Counted from the first letter of the stretch, positions 49,330 through 60,748 are shown. The stretch: 64,000 nucleotides of DNA from Sphaerolaimus hirsutus (GCA_964036195.1 OZ038450.1:13828701-13892700), one strand, 5' to 3'. Notes: generated by a model not told the origin, from the letters alone. Numbers and translations: made by a program.

Positions 49330-49500
49330 TGAAAAAAACGACAGATTTTAAGAAAATATAATTAAATGTTATCTCAGAAAATCTCTCAAGAAAAAATATA
49401 ATTAAATCTCTTGGTTCATTTTCGAAAATACAATTAAATCTCTGAGAAAATCTCTTGCAGTTCACAAAATCTCTGAAAATCTCTCACCTTAAGTATGATT
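49330..49500. repeat. AAATCTCTGAGAAAATCTCTC repeat
   Basis: Degenerate units of 'atataattaaatctctgaga'. Similar arrays are at 51500-51660, 58310-58470 and 60160-60290. Confidence 0.6.
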
Positions 49501-49599
49501 CAATCGATATTTCTAGGGTTTGAACCATTGAAAGTAGATATTAAGTACATTATCTGTTGTTGAACCTTTTCATTCACAATTTCAAATGATAACAGCAAA

Positions 49600-51060
49600 A
49601 TAAACACCTTCCCGGTCAAGTAAGCCACCCATTTTTTTATTTCACTTCGCAAGCTATATCTCGGGCTATGCTGGGGTTATAGAGCTGAAACTTTGTGAAT
49701 ATATACTTGTAACATCCCTCTACTCTGCAACAATGGGGGGAGGCATGGCGACCAACTACAGGGTGGGTCGCCCTATATGCAAAAAAAATTTGCCAGGTTA
49801 TCAGTGTCCCAAACAAGTACACCACCCACTTGATTAGCTACACTAAAGGGGCTGTATCTCCAGTTGTGGGAGTGGTAGAAAGCTAAAATTTTAGGGGTAT
49901 CTTGGCAACAACCACCCCTACTATACGCCAGTGGAGCAGCTCCCGACGACCCACTACAGTTAGTGCCGCACTGTATAAAGTTGTTGATTTTTTTAAAAAC
50001 AACCCAAGTGTCCCAAGTAAGTTCACCACCTAAATGAAATTAAAAATTTTTTTGAGAACATACCTTATATAAAAACTGAATCAGGTTTTCACCCTAGTTC
50101 TGCTAATTAAAATTTTTTCCTTTGTTTAGCCACCCCCATCATAAATGCCAGACCAAAAATTTCACTTTAAACCAATTTTTTGTTCCACACTTTAAAAGTT
50201 GGTTTACAAAGTTCAGTAGAGGAGGGTCTAAGGTTCAAAGTTACGTAAAGAACATGACCTTCAAAATGGCAACATAAGGAAATTTATTTGGGGTGAATTC
50301 TATGATGTCATAATGATGTCATTGCAGGAACAAAACTTTGCAGAATTTTCACTTTTTCATTGCACCCAAATAAATTTACTTATGTCACCATTTTGGAGGT
50401 CATGTTGTTTACGTAACTTTGAACTTTAGACCCTCCTCTACTGAACTTTGTAAACCAACTTTTAAAGTGTGGAACAAAAAATTGGTTTAAAGTGAAATTT
50501 TTGGTCTGCCATTTATGATGGGGGTGGCTAAACAAAGGAAAAAATTTTAATTAGCAGAACTAGGGTGAAAACCTGATTCAGTTTTTATATAAGGTATGTT
50601 CTCAAAAAAATTTTTTAATTCCTTTAGGTGGTGAACTTTCTTGGGACACTTAGGTCGTTTTTTAAAAAAACAACAACTTTATACGGTGCGGCACTAACTG
50701 TAGTGGGTCGTCGGGAGCTGCCCCACTGGCGTATAGTAGGGGTGGGTGTTGCCAAAATACCCCTAAAATTTTAGCTTTCTACCACCCCCACAACTGGAGA
50801 TACAGCCCCTTTATTGTAGCTAATCAAGTGGGTGGTGTACTTGTTTGGGACACTGAAAACCTGGCAAAAAGTGTTGCATATAAGGCGACCCACCCTGTAG
50901 TTGGTCGCAATGCGCCCCCCATTGATGCAGAGTAGAGGGATGTTACAAGTATATATTCAGAAAGTTTCAGCTCTATAGCCCCACCACAGCCCGAGATATA
51001 TTTAGCTTCCGAAATGAAATAAAAAAATGGGTGGCTTACTTGACCGGGAAGGTGTTTATG
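49600..51060. mobile_element. giant foldback element (about 1.46 kb)
   Basis: The two halves are inverse copies over about 700 bases each. AAACACCTTCCCGGTCAAGT at the left end is answered by ACTTGACCGGGAAGGTGTTT at the right, and pairing continues through GCACTAACTGTAGTGGG and AGAGGAGGGTCTAAGG. The central unpaired part is about 60 bases near 50330. No open frame of note. A transcript would fold into one long hairpin. Confidence 0.85.
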
Positions 51061-51339
51061 ATCTAGGTACATTTTTCCTCATAATAGTATACATTAGTTT
51101 CACGTGTGATGATCCCCACAGTATTTATCAGATGACTTTTTTCACAAAAATTTGCAAACTATATTTTCAAAGCATGAAGTCAACTCTATAGTTTACATTT
51201 ACTCAAATCAAAAATACATACAGGTACTTAAGTAAATACTTAGGTAAATACATTTAAATTTCCTCTGAAAAGAGTACCATTACTCTCTTTTATGTATACT
51301 TTTTGAAAGTATTTGAGTACAGAAAATGTATTTCAGATA

Positions 51340-51660
51340 GACTTTTATTGGCTCTTTTGTACCATAGAACAGAAAAATGGAGAGAAAACTAAAAATCGGT
51401 GAAAATAACCAAAAATGAGTATATAGGCACATATATAGTTAAAAATAGATGAAAATTGGCAAAAAAACACATGAACTAGTGAATTTGAAGGTGAAAATGG
51501 GCGAATATAGATAGATTTTCTCGAGAGATTTTTAAAATCAGAATAAAATATAATTAAATCTCTCTGGAAAATCATGGAAAAAATATAAATCTCAGAAAAT
51601 CTTATATTTTCTGAGATTTACTGAGATTTGTTAAATATAAATCTCCCAGAGATTTTTACA
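51340..51660. repeat. inverse R1 fragment plus AAATCTC array
   Basis: 'gtgaatttgaaggtgaaaat' and 'gagtatataggcacatatat' match R1 in inverse orientation, followed by AAATCTCTCTGG units. Confidence 0.55.
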
Positions 51661-51674
51661 ATGCTAACACACAC

Positions 51675-51905
51675 AGGGGCTAGTTCCGCAAAATGAGAAG
51701 TGAGAAGTGACTTGGCAAAGGCGAAGTAAAAGCGCAAAGGCGAAGTGAAACGGCAAGTGAAACGGCAAGTGAATTGGCAAAAGCGAAGTAAAAAACAAAA
51801 ATTAATTTCTCGTCGCTTTTGCCATTTCACTTGCCAATTCACTAGCCATTTCACTTCGCCTTTGCCATTTCACTTCTCACTTCTCATTTTGCGGAACTGG
51901 CACCA
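51675..51905. mobile_element. MITE, GGGGCTAGTTCCGCAAAATG ends
   Basis: CAGGGGCTAGTTCCGCAAAA and TTTTGCGGAACTGGCACC frame mirror arrays of GGCAAAGGCGAAGT. Confidence 0.8.
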
Positions 51906-52112
51906 AGCTCTGCGGCAGTTGAAATCGCGCAGTTATGACCACCTATTTAAAACGGTAAATTTTCACCAGCCCTCAACGCGGAGACAATTGCAAACATTCC
52001 TTTCCTTTCCTGTCACACAGGTTTGTCTTCATCTGCATAAATATCACAAATCAACACAATTGAAGGTGGATGGGTAAATAATGTACCTGTGCATGTGCAC
52101 GAAATAAATACA

Positions 52113-52612
52113 GAGTTGTTAGAATTACTGAACTTTTTTCAAAAGTATATGTAAATGTAAGTATTTATTGTTTACTCACCAAAAAGTATAGAATATGTAA
52201 AATACTTTTTTACTCGTACTCATGCGTAAATGTGAGTAAAATACTTTTCTTCCCAGGAAAATGTAAAAGCGAGTACTTTCCCCTGGAAAACGTAAAAGCT
52301 ACTACTTTTTACAGTGAGTTTTACACTAGAAAGTGAGTTTTACACAGAAAGACATAATAGATGTCGTTTTTAGTGATTATTTAGTATTTTTTAGAAAAAC
52401 GATATCATTTCTTCAAAATTTTCTTATTTTCAAAAGCAACAGAAAATTTGAATTTTAGCAACAAAAATACATTTTCTCTGTACGCGTGTACTTTTAAAAT
52501 GTACGCGTAAAAGTGATTACATTACTTTTTCAAAAAGTATATGTAAATGTATTTACCGCGTACTCGTGTACGCCTATTTTTCGAGTAAATGTACGTACAT
52601 TTTAACAACTGT
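52113..52612. mobile_element. inverted element, GAGTTGTTAGAATTAC type
   Basis: 'gagttgttagaattactgaa' to 'gtacattttaacaactg', with GAAAACGTAAA and GTAAATGTGAGTAAAA motifs, as in 28503-28993. Confidence 0.65.
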
Positions 52613-53861
52613 GAATAAATATCGAAATGAGTTGACTGTTGTGTATGACTGTATTCTAGGTATTTAGATCATAACGGGGAAGAAATATGACAATTGGGGA
52701 TATACTTTTCTTTACACGGTGGCCGATACAAACATGGACAATGCATATTGAATTAATGACATCATTTTGACCGTGCAAATGGAAATTTTATTCAGGCGTT
52801 TTGGACAGATACCAGAAATTGAGGGACATGCAAGTAATTAGAAGTCAAAACCTGAAGCTCTGATGTGAGTATGCTCCCTCGAACCAACGATATACCCATT
52901 AGGTACCTAATACTTTGCTTATACTACACTGCATTCGGGGGGGGGGGGCTATTCAAGAATAATCATTTTCCTAACCGCACAGGGGAGGAGTGGGGCATTC
53001 GAAAGCGCGGATTTTTTAAATAGTTGACGTTACATCGGAATGGGATACTTCAGTTCCTTCATTGTAAAAGTTTATTCACACCTCGAGACTATGATAAACA
53101 TTATTAGAAAACATTTATACACCGCGAAACTTTCAACATTATTACGAATAAATCCACTCCGAGCCACCCGCTACGCAGTTATTTCACTTCTCGAACCGCC
53201 GGATTGTCTAATTATATCAGGCGCGGCCAATAGTGAAACATTTGCGTGAATTGTAACTGAATTCAGGTCATGAAATCTTGCACACGCGCAAATTTCACTG
53301 ACGTTGAAGACAAGTGGGGAGGGGTGGGTTGTAAAGCGCCAAGATGTTGGCGCTCGCCTTTCAGATGCATGGCGCCAAGCGCCAATTACCTTTGTTATAT
53401 TGGCTGCCGATTTAAATGGCCAGAAGCGCAAATAGCCCCCGGTTTTTCCCATCACGAATTGTCCAGCACCAGTGGCACAACAACAAAATAGGTCACGTTT
53501 TGGCACTGGCGCCAGCGCCATGACGCCGCCTATATTTACACCACTAGGTAGAATATACCGCATAAATAAGTGCATGACGGGGATATTGTTGGGCGTGCGT
53601 TTGAAAGAAGTTTACCGATCGCGCGCGTACGAATGATGAATGGATCCAACATTGTACAGTGGATTTCACTCATATTTTGCCGTAAATACATTTGATGGTC
53701 AAGTGAAGTGAAGACAATTCGAACAAATGTAGAGTGGACTAATCTGGTGAATCAACATTGTGGGGGACGGGGAGGGAAATTAGGTAGATCAAAATTAGAG
53801 ACATAAATAATTGAATTAGCCAGAAATGTTTCATCGCTCAGACAGGTTCCATAGGAAAATA
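52613..53861. other. no gene recognised; GGCGCC-rich palindromes at 53330-53530
   Basis: The segment has unique AT-rich DNA, a GTAAAGCGCCAAGATGTTGG to GGCGCCAGCGCCATGACGCC pair, and no open frame with splice support. Confidence 0.4.
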
Positions 53862-53946
53862 CCGTATTTCCTCGAAATATTCTCTTGTATTAACCCCTTC
53901 GACATAATGACATTTCGGGGGGTGGGGGATTTCGAGGAAATACGGT
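53862..53946. mobile_element. minimal TACCGTATTTCC element
   Basis: TACCGTATTTCCTCGAAATA and ATTTCGAGGAAATACGGT with only about 45 bases between. Confidence 0.75.
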
Positions 53947-54285
53947 GGTGCAATTCGTCGCACCATGAAAAGGCACACAACAGGCATTCAACAAATCAAA
54001 ATTTCCGCCAACAAAGGCGTTCGAATCAATGTTATATTCACATCAAGGTGTTAAAAAATCACACTTTTGATTAGTGTGCGCAATCGCGGCTGTTTTTGCT
54101 CTCGTGCAAATGTCACAACGTCACAATGACCGGGACGAATTGTTAACAATTGCTTGAAACCGATCACGTTATATTTACACGTTAAAAGCTACTGCGAATT
54201 TTCGTATGAATGAAAAAGGTGTCGCTCAATTCAGCAGTTTATCAGTCATAATCAGCAACGCATATACGCCTACCTATTTTGAACT

Positions 54286-54609
54286 ACCGTATTTCCTTGA
54301 AATAACCCCCAGGGGGTTATTATTCCGCCAGCAAACTTTGAAGGGGGTTTATTTGAGGGGCTTATTCGGGGGAAGTTTATTACTTCGCCAGAACTTTTTT
54401 TGAAATTCCACACATACAAGGTAGCAAAATTTCACGGTGTTTTGTGTTCTGTTTCACATTTCACAAAATTTCATAGGAATCAACGACTGCAGGGTGCACA
54501 TATATTCTCTTTACAGTGAATTCGGGTGGGGGTATTTGGGGGGGGGGTATTTCTCCAGGTTGCTCAGACCTGAGGGTATTTCGAGGGGGTAATTCGAGGA
54601 AATTCGGTA
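54286..54609. mobile_element. TACCGTATTTCC element
   Basis: TACCGTATTTCCTTGAAATA and AATTCGAGGAAATTCGGTA, with the usual G runs and GTTTATTT units. Confidence 0.75.
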
Positions 54610-54729
54610 CCTATTTTGTCATTTTAGGCGGCGAGCTTAGTATTTACTACGAACCCGTTGTTCTACTGATAGTTTATCGATGGGGATAACTGAGATTGTT
54701 TTCCGATGTGGCTTGCATATGGGGTATTT

Positions 54730-54890
54730 CATAATCCGTTACACGTATGAATCTATAATGGTACTTCATTAATTAACTATTTTGGTCAATGGCTACAGCT
54801 GTCATCAATCAGACAAAATTCGACTCAATACAGCCATCACAGGCAAAATTAGCGAAAGTATTAAAAGTAGCAAAATCACGCCAGGTTTCT
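54730..54890. mobile_element. part of the CACGTATGAATCTAT palindrome family
   Basis: 'ggcaaaattagcgaaa' and 'tggtacttcattaa' match one arm of the palindrome at 62480-62825. The segment overlaps the end of the terminal exon of the unknown gene. Confidence 0.6.
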
Positions 54891-55006
54891 CGGGCTTTTG
54901 CCGCACCGGAGATCGGGTCCCGCGTACTGATATCGGGCGCCGGTTCGGTGCTCGAACTGTTCGCCCGTCTGGCCGCGTTTTTCTTCTGCATTGCCTTGGG
55001 GTCGAG
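54809..55006 (-). CDS. unknown gene terminal exon
   Basis: From CTCCCACAG, 65 codons and TGA. It begins LDPKAMQKKNAARRANSSS and ends in residues encoded by a repeat (54809-54865), so the original C-terminus may have been replaced. Confidence 0.6.
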   Translation of the reverse strand, partial: LDPKAMQKKNAARRANSSSTEPAPDISTRDPISGAAKARETWRDFATFNTFANFACDGCIESNFV

Positions 55007-58000
55007 CTGTGGGAGTGGGCAACAGGTTTATTTGTGTTCGCGACATTTTCAGAGTTGTTAAAAGTGCTGAACTTTTTTCAAAGTATAAGTAAACGTGAAG
55101 TAGTTCTTTTTTACTCATCCCCGGTTACAGAAAACGCAAGGAGTTTTTTTACTTTAACTTATGTGTAAATGTGGGTAAAATAGTTTTTTCCCCAGGAAAA
55201 CGTAAAAATGAGTATTTTTGAAAGTTTTGTCTCAAGTTTTACTCATAATCACCAATTTTCAGATTCTTTGATCATTTTCACCTTCAAATTTGCTTATTTT
55301 CAGTTTTTGATAATGGTTGATCCTACTTTTCCTACCCATTAGGGCTTTCACTATTTCTCTATTTTAGACATTTTCACCCATTTCTCCGTTCCACGCCTTA
55401 AAAACCGTATAAAAATCAGAAATACGTTCTCTGTACTTGATTACCTTCAAAAATTATACAAGCAAAAGCGAGTACAGGAACTTTTTTAAAGGAAAACGTC
55501 AACGTATTTACTCTGTACTCGGGTACCGTATTTCCTGGAAATACCCCCAGGGTGTTTATTTTTTCAGATTGGAAATATTGAGTGCGGCTATTTCGAGGGG
55601 GGCTTAATCGAGGTGGGTTATTATTTCGTCAGAAATTTTCGTGAAATTCATAGTGAAGAATACTTTTTCATACCCAAAACCGGCTTTAAACGTGAGTAAA
55701 TAGGATACAGTGGGACATTCTTAGGGGGGGTATGTTTTTCTCAGCTCGAAAACACTTGGGGGTATTTTATTTCGAAAGCGGGGGGGGGGTAATTCGAGGG
55801 GGTGGTATTTCGAGGAAGTACGGTATACGTTTTTATCCAGTAAAAGTTTGGACTTTTATGAAATAATGGACTTTTCGGGCAGACAGTATTGAATTCACCT
55901 TGGCTAAAGCGCGGCCTTTCTCGATCACACTTTTGTATTTTTCCTCAAAATCATAGGAAAATAAAGTCTCAATCGGTTCCGATGTGCGCGGCGCATCGAT
56001 TAGCGCAGCACTGATTTTGGGCCCTTTTTGTACGAAGAACCGATGCGTTTCCGAGCCGAGCGTGGCGAAGAACGCCAAACTTTTACAGGACCCCTCCTGA
56101 GCGAGTTCGGCCCTGGTTTTGTCGCGCTGCAGTTGGATCTTGCCGTCGCGCACGTTGCGCAGGCGCGGCGCGTAGCCCAAAAAAGTCTCGGCCGCAGTGG
56201 ACGAGCGAAACTTTGTCTGTGGGGGGTGCGCGAGAGGTTTTTTTTGCATGGCACGTTTGAACATTTAGACATTTTGGCGTTTAAAATACGTTTTTGGTTT
56301 TGTAGAGATATTAGTGAAAGGTATGCAAGATGTTACCGTATTTCCTCGAAATCACCCCAGGTGAATTTTTTTCGCAGGCAAATTTTGAGAGGGGGGCTTA
56401 TTCAAGGGGGGGTTTCAATTTCGTCTGAAATTTTCATGAAGGATCATAGTAAATACCGTATTACCTCGAAGTATAACCATAGGGGTTTATTATTCCGCCA
56501 GCAAAATTTGAGGGGGGGGTTAATTTTAGGGAAACTTATTCGAGTGGGGGCTTATTCGAGTGGGGGCTTATTCGAGGGGGGCTTATTCGAGAGGGGCTTA
56601 TTCGAGATGGGCTTATTCGAGGGAATCTTATTCGAGGGGGCTTATTCGGGGGGGCGTATTCGAGGGGGCATATCCGAGGGGGGCTTATTCGAGGGGGGCT
56701 TATTCGAGGGGGGCTTATTCGAGGGGGCTTATTCGAGGGGGGCTTATTCTAGGGGGGCTTATTCTAGGGGGGCTTATTCGATGTGTATAATTCGAGGTAA
56801 TACCGTAATAGGCTGTACAAACCGAAAGTGGTAATAATTGTGACAAAACAGGATATGTTTGGCCATATATAAATACCGTATTTCCTCGAAATACCCTCCT
56901 CGAAATACCCCCCGCTAGAAATACCCCCCATCAAAATGGACACTATGAGTCTATAAAACCCCCCCAAATTCAGTGTAAATAGAACGTAGACAAAAGCTCC
57001 GGGAAGCGCAGAACACACATGAAAAACAATGTCTGTGTTATGTTAAAACACGGTTTATACCGTCTAAGTACTTTTATAAGTCTATAGAGTCTTTTTTGTG
57101 CATTTTTCGACGTCTGTGTAGTGTGTAGGTTACAAACGACGATTAAGTACTGAGATTTCAAAAGATTTCCGGCGAAATAATAAACCCTCCCCCCTCGAAT
57201 ACCCCCCTTGTTTAACCCCCCCTCAAAATTTCCAATCTGAAAAAATCAACCCCCCGGGGGGTAATTCGAGGAAATACGGTAGGTATTTTTCGACGTCTGT
57301 GTAGTGTGTACGTTACAAACGACGATTTATATGTATCTACACGAACTAGTATACCTATGTGTAGCTGCTATTCAAACTGGCAGCAATTAGATCATCATGT
57401 ACGTTGCATAAATGATGTACTTCATTCAAAACGGGGGGTATTTCGAGTGGGGTTATTATTTCCCCAGGTCGCTCAGACTTAGGGTTATTTCGAGGGGGGT
57501 CAATTAGAGGGGAATTAATTCGAGGAAATACGGTATATTGGCAAGAAATCGCAAAGTGAAATTTGAAATTGTAAAGTGAGGTTGAGTATTGTAGAACAGT
57601 ATAATCCTCATACATACCACTAGGGTTGGGAACCAGACCCGACCTGAACCCGACATGCACACATTTTTTGGAACTGAAACCCGATAACCGAACCCAACTC
57701 TACTACTCAAACCCAAACCCGATGCCCGACCTCGATACCCGAACCCGTTACCCAAAACCGATACCCGAAACCGATACCCGAAACCCAACCCGAAAATTTT
57801 GAAATTCGCAACCCTACATACCATCATCACACTGCCGCGAAAATCGATACTGTCCAGTTCCGCTACACAGGGGTCATTTTCGCCGAGCCCCATGCCATCG
57901 ATCATGATGTTGTTCACCTTGCGCCAGATCTCTGAGCGGTTGGTGCTATCTGGGTCGATACCGTGGCCTTTCCAGACCACGTTGAAGCGACAGAAGAAAT

Positions 58001-60608
58001 CCTGCAATTGTTCGGCCAATTGTTTGATCGCGACTGCGTTCGATTCGGGTGTGGGTGCGGCTGGCTGTATGTGAAAGGGAAAGGGGTTACATAAATAGGT
58101 ACAACATATTCTCGAATAAGACCCCCCTTGAATAACGTTCCCCTATTGGCCAGGTGACAAAAACTCCCCTCTTGAATACCCCCCCCCCCAAAAAAAGGTA
58201 CATATGTGTATCCACAATGTCTATTAGAAAGATGTGGATGCCGATGAACACAAATTTTACATGGATACCTTGTTGTTGAGCTGTTAAGAAAACCCTGGAT
58301 AGCATTGAAAAACGACCGATTTTGAGAAAGTATAATTAAATATTATCTCAGAAAATCTCTCAAGAAAAAAATATAATTAAATCTCTTGGGTCATTTTCAA
58401 AAATATAATTAAATCTCTGAGAAAATCTCTTGCAGTTCAAAAAAATCTCATAAAATCTCTCAACTTAAAGTATGATTTAATCAATACTTCAAGGTGTTTG
58501 AACCATTGAGAGTAGATAACAGCATATTGTCTACTGACAGCATTTTGTACTACCCCATGTAGTATCTGAATAATGAACAAAGATATGATTTACCATATAT
58601 CCTTGAATAAGTCCCCCAGGAAGTTATTTTTTCGTCAGAAGTTTCTGAGGGGGGGAGTTATTCGAGGGCGGGGGGAGTTATTTTTTCATCAGTATTTCCA
58701 GTGAAATGTATGATAAATTTGCTGCTAAAATGGGGTAAATTTGGTAACATAAATGATTAGTAGGAATACAAAATTAACAAGTCAAGCAATGAAAACAATG
58801 TTTGCAAACTCAAGCTGCAAGATATTGCATATATTTACATATTAAATACATAGAACATTTTTTGTAAATGTGAAATTTGATGAAATGTTTCTACCCTGGG
58901 GGGAGTTATTCGAGGGGGGAGTTGTTTTTTCCTCACACTCACAAGAGGGGGGACTTGATCGAGAGGGGGGAGTTATTCGAGAGGGGGGACTTATTCAAGG
59001 ATATACGGTAGGTACATTTTTCCTTGTAGAAGAATACATTGTTTAGACATGTGATAATCCCCACAGAATTTATCAGACAACCTTTTCACCAAAATTTGGT
59101 AACTATATTTCCAAAGCATGCTGTCAACTCTTTAGTTGTTAAAATACCGTATTGGCTTGTTTTGAGTGCCATGCTTGAATTGAGTGCCATGCTCGAATAC
59201 AGTGCCAGGGTAACTGCCTTATGAAACAATACAGTGCCATGCTTGAATTGAGTGCCCCCCACACCTAAGTAATAGAAGCAAACATGATGTGGGAAACGCA
59301 GTACGTTCAAAAACGTTACTGCATGCGAGTGGCTTCTGTTCTGTCGCTTCTGTTGTTAAAAAAATCCAGTCGTTGTTGCATCTAATTGACGCAGCTGTTG
59401 CAATTGCATCATAATTACGCAGCTGGAATCGATATACGTACCAAAATATGTATATCGATGGCTATAATGGAATTGAAATGCCTTACCAAATAATACAGTA
59501 CCATGCTCGAATTGAGTGCCATGCTCGAATTGAGTGCCACTGTAAGGACGTTGTGAAAAAATACAGTGCCCGGGGTTCAAAACAAGCCAATACGGTAGCT
59601 AGAACCCAGTGCACAAATTTACCCGGTGCACAAGTAAACAGCAACCTCCAGTGCCAATGTAGACCTGTGGTACAGCCCCCGTACTTTTGAGTACTGGGTC
59701 TTCATGGAGGGGTTAAAGGAGGTTCAGGAGGGGTTAAAACATATTTAAGTTTTCACAAAAATACATACTTGAGTACTAAGTAAATACATCTAAATTTCCT
59801 CTGAAAAAGTACCAGTACTCTCTTTTGTGTATAATAGTGTGTGTCTTTTGTTTGAAAGACTTTAACTCTAATGTGTCTTTTGTTTGAAAGTACTTGAGTA
59901 CAGAAATTGTATTTCAGATAGACTTTTTTATTGGCTCTTTGATGCCATAGAACAGAAAAAGAGGAGGAAAAACTACAAATAGGGGGGAAAACAGACAAAA
60001 ATGAGTATATAAGCAAATATATACTGTAGTATGTGGTAGTCATATCATATACCCCCATGGGGGTATTTTGAGATAATATGGTAGTTAAAAATAGATGAAA
60101 ATTGGCAAAAAAGCACATGACCAAGTGAATTTGAAGGTGAAAATGGACAAATATAGAGAGATTTTCTCAATCAGAAGAAAATATAATTAAATCGCTCTGG
60201 AAAATCATGGAAATAATATAAATCTCCAAAAATCTTATATTTTCTGAGATTTTTTAAATATAAATCTCCCAGAGATTTTTTCAATGCTAACCCTGGATTA
60301 CATGAGTTAATGGAATGCATTCACACAATGAATAAAATTCCACTTTTCCTGCAAGTTCTGAGGAAAAATTAACTCATTCTTTGAATAACTTCACCAACCA
60401 TTCTTCTGACGAAACAACACCCCCCTGGGTTCTGTTTCGAGGATATATGGTATATTTTTTGCACAAGAAATAATACAAATTGAAAAGTTGCACATTCTCT
60501 TGGGATTCCTACGAATTCACCTTTGCATGTCGCTTCAGCTTCTTTTTGGCCGGCGCGCCAGTGGATTCTGGTGTCGGCATTGGCGTTGGCGTTGGCGTCG
60601 CGTCGGCG
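54809..60608 (-). CDS. unknown-function gene, at least four exons
   Basis: Exons 60521-60608, 57822-58064, 55899-56216 and 54809-55006 join in phase 0 on the minus strand to a stop at 54809. They encode about 282 residues from the first supported exon. The order is a Thr-Pro repeat and KKKLKR (possible nuclear localisation signal), then a charged helical region with FFCRFNVVWKGHG. Next comes a segment with ETFLGYAPRLRNVRDGKI and GSETHRFFVQKGPKI, and finally a basic, Ser-rich tail. I do not recognise the family. GC content and clean splice sites argue that it is real. A further exon at 60749-60796 is possible; the start codon is not visible. The last 15 or so residues lie in repeat sequence. 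Confidence 0.65.
55050..55525. mobile_element. inverted element, AGTTGTTAAAAGTGC type
   Basis: 'cagagttgttaaaagtgctg' with GAAAACGTAAA motifs and a central R1 fragment (55255-55400). The right end runs into the next element. Confidence 0.6.
55526..55824. mobile_element. TACCGTATTTCC element
   Basis: TACCGTATTTCCTGGAAATA and ATTTCGAGGAAGTACGGTA. Confidence 0.75.
55899..56216 (-). CDS. unknown gene exon (106 codons)
   Basis: Phase 0, from CCCCACAG to GTGAAT. It contains YAPRLRNVRDGKIQLQRDKT and IETLFSYDFEEKYKSVIEKG. GC-rich without internal stop. Confidence 0.78.
56335..56808. mobile_element. TACCGTATTTCC/TACCTCGAAGTA tandem elements with expanded GGGGGGCTTATTCGAG
   Basis: Two left ends (56335 and 56456) and one right end (GAGGTAATACCGTA at about 56795). 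Between 56545 and 56780 the unit GGGGGGCTTATTCGAG is repeated about fourteen times with small variants. This long open array is not a gene. Confidence 0.75.
56874..57279. mobile_element. TACCGTATTTCC element
   Basis: TACCGTATTTCCTCGAAATA and TAATTCGAGGAAATACGGTA. The interior carries the same 'cagaacacacatgaaaaaca' text as 17548-17982. Confidence 0.8.
57280..57534. mobile_element. partial TACCGTATTTCC element
   Basis: Only a right end (TAATTCGAGGAAATACGGTA at 57515-57534) is clear. The left side repeats 'tttttcgacgtctgtgtagt' from the element before. Confidence 0.55.
57621..57816. mobile_element. TAGGGTTGGG element with ACCCGAAACCCGA arrays
   Basis: TAGGGTTGGGAACC and CGCAACCCTA ends are flanked by CATACCAC and CATACCAT. 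The whole interior is an array of ACCCGATACCCGA type. It ends five bases from an exon. Confidence 0.8.
57822..58064 (-). CDS. unknown gene exon (charged helical region)
   Basis: 81 codons, phase 0, from CATACAG to GTATGT. It contains QLAEQLQDFFCRFNVVWKG and SEIWRKVNNIMIDGMGLGEN. The donor lies in the target duplication of the TAGGGTTGGG element next to it. Confidence 0.75.
58090..59008. mobile_element. TACCGTATATCC-family pieces with AAATCTC array
   Basis: 'ctcgaataagaccccccttg' at 58112, an AAATCTCTGAGA array at 58310-58470, then a complete element from about 58593 ('taccatatatccttgaataa') to CAAGGATATACGGTA at about 59008 with GGGGGGAGTTATTCGAG units. Confidence 0.65.
59144..59604. mobile_element. 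TACCGTATTGGCTTGTTTTG element
   Basis: TACCGTATTGGCTTGTTTTG is exactly inverted at CAAAACAAGCCAATACGGTA. AATTGAGTGCCATGCTCG units recur near both ends. It shares the first nine bases with the TACCGTATTTCC family. Confidence 0.82.
59690..60455. repeat. composite repeat DNA
   Basis: Pieces similar to 51200-51660 (inverse R1 text, AAAGTACTTGAGTAC motifs, AAATCTC array) and a small 'taccccatgggggtattttgagataat' hairpin at 60050. No gene. Confidence 0.5.
60521..60608 (-). CDS. unknown gene exon (TP repeat, basic cluster)
   Basis: Acceptor AACTACAG, donor GTGAAT. The peptide includes TPTPTPMPTPESTGAPAKKK and ends LKRHAK. Phase 2 to 0. Confidence 0.6.
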
Positions 60609-60748
60609 CTGTAGTTGGCGTTGTGTTGAGCAGGCGAGTAGGAACGGAGCGCATGAAAGTTTAGCCGGCGTCAGGTCTCCTCGAAAAGTTCTCGACCAAT
60701 GTAGAATGTTGGTAATGTCCCGTTTTTATATCGCCGTGACTGTCGTAC

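Noticed and set aside
56028-56834. 268-codon open frame on the plus strand with GAYSRGAYSRG-like repeats
   Set aside because: It is the shadow of the GGGGGGCTTATTCGAG array and of the opposite-strand exon 55899-56216.
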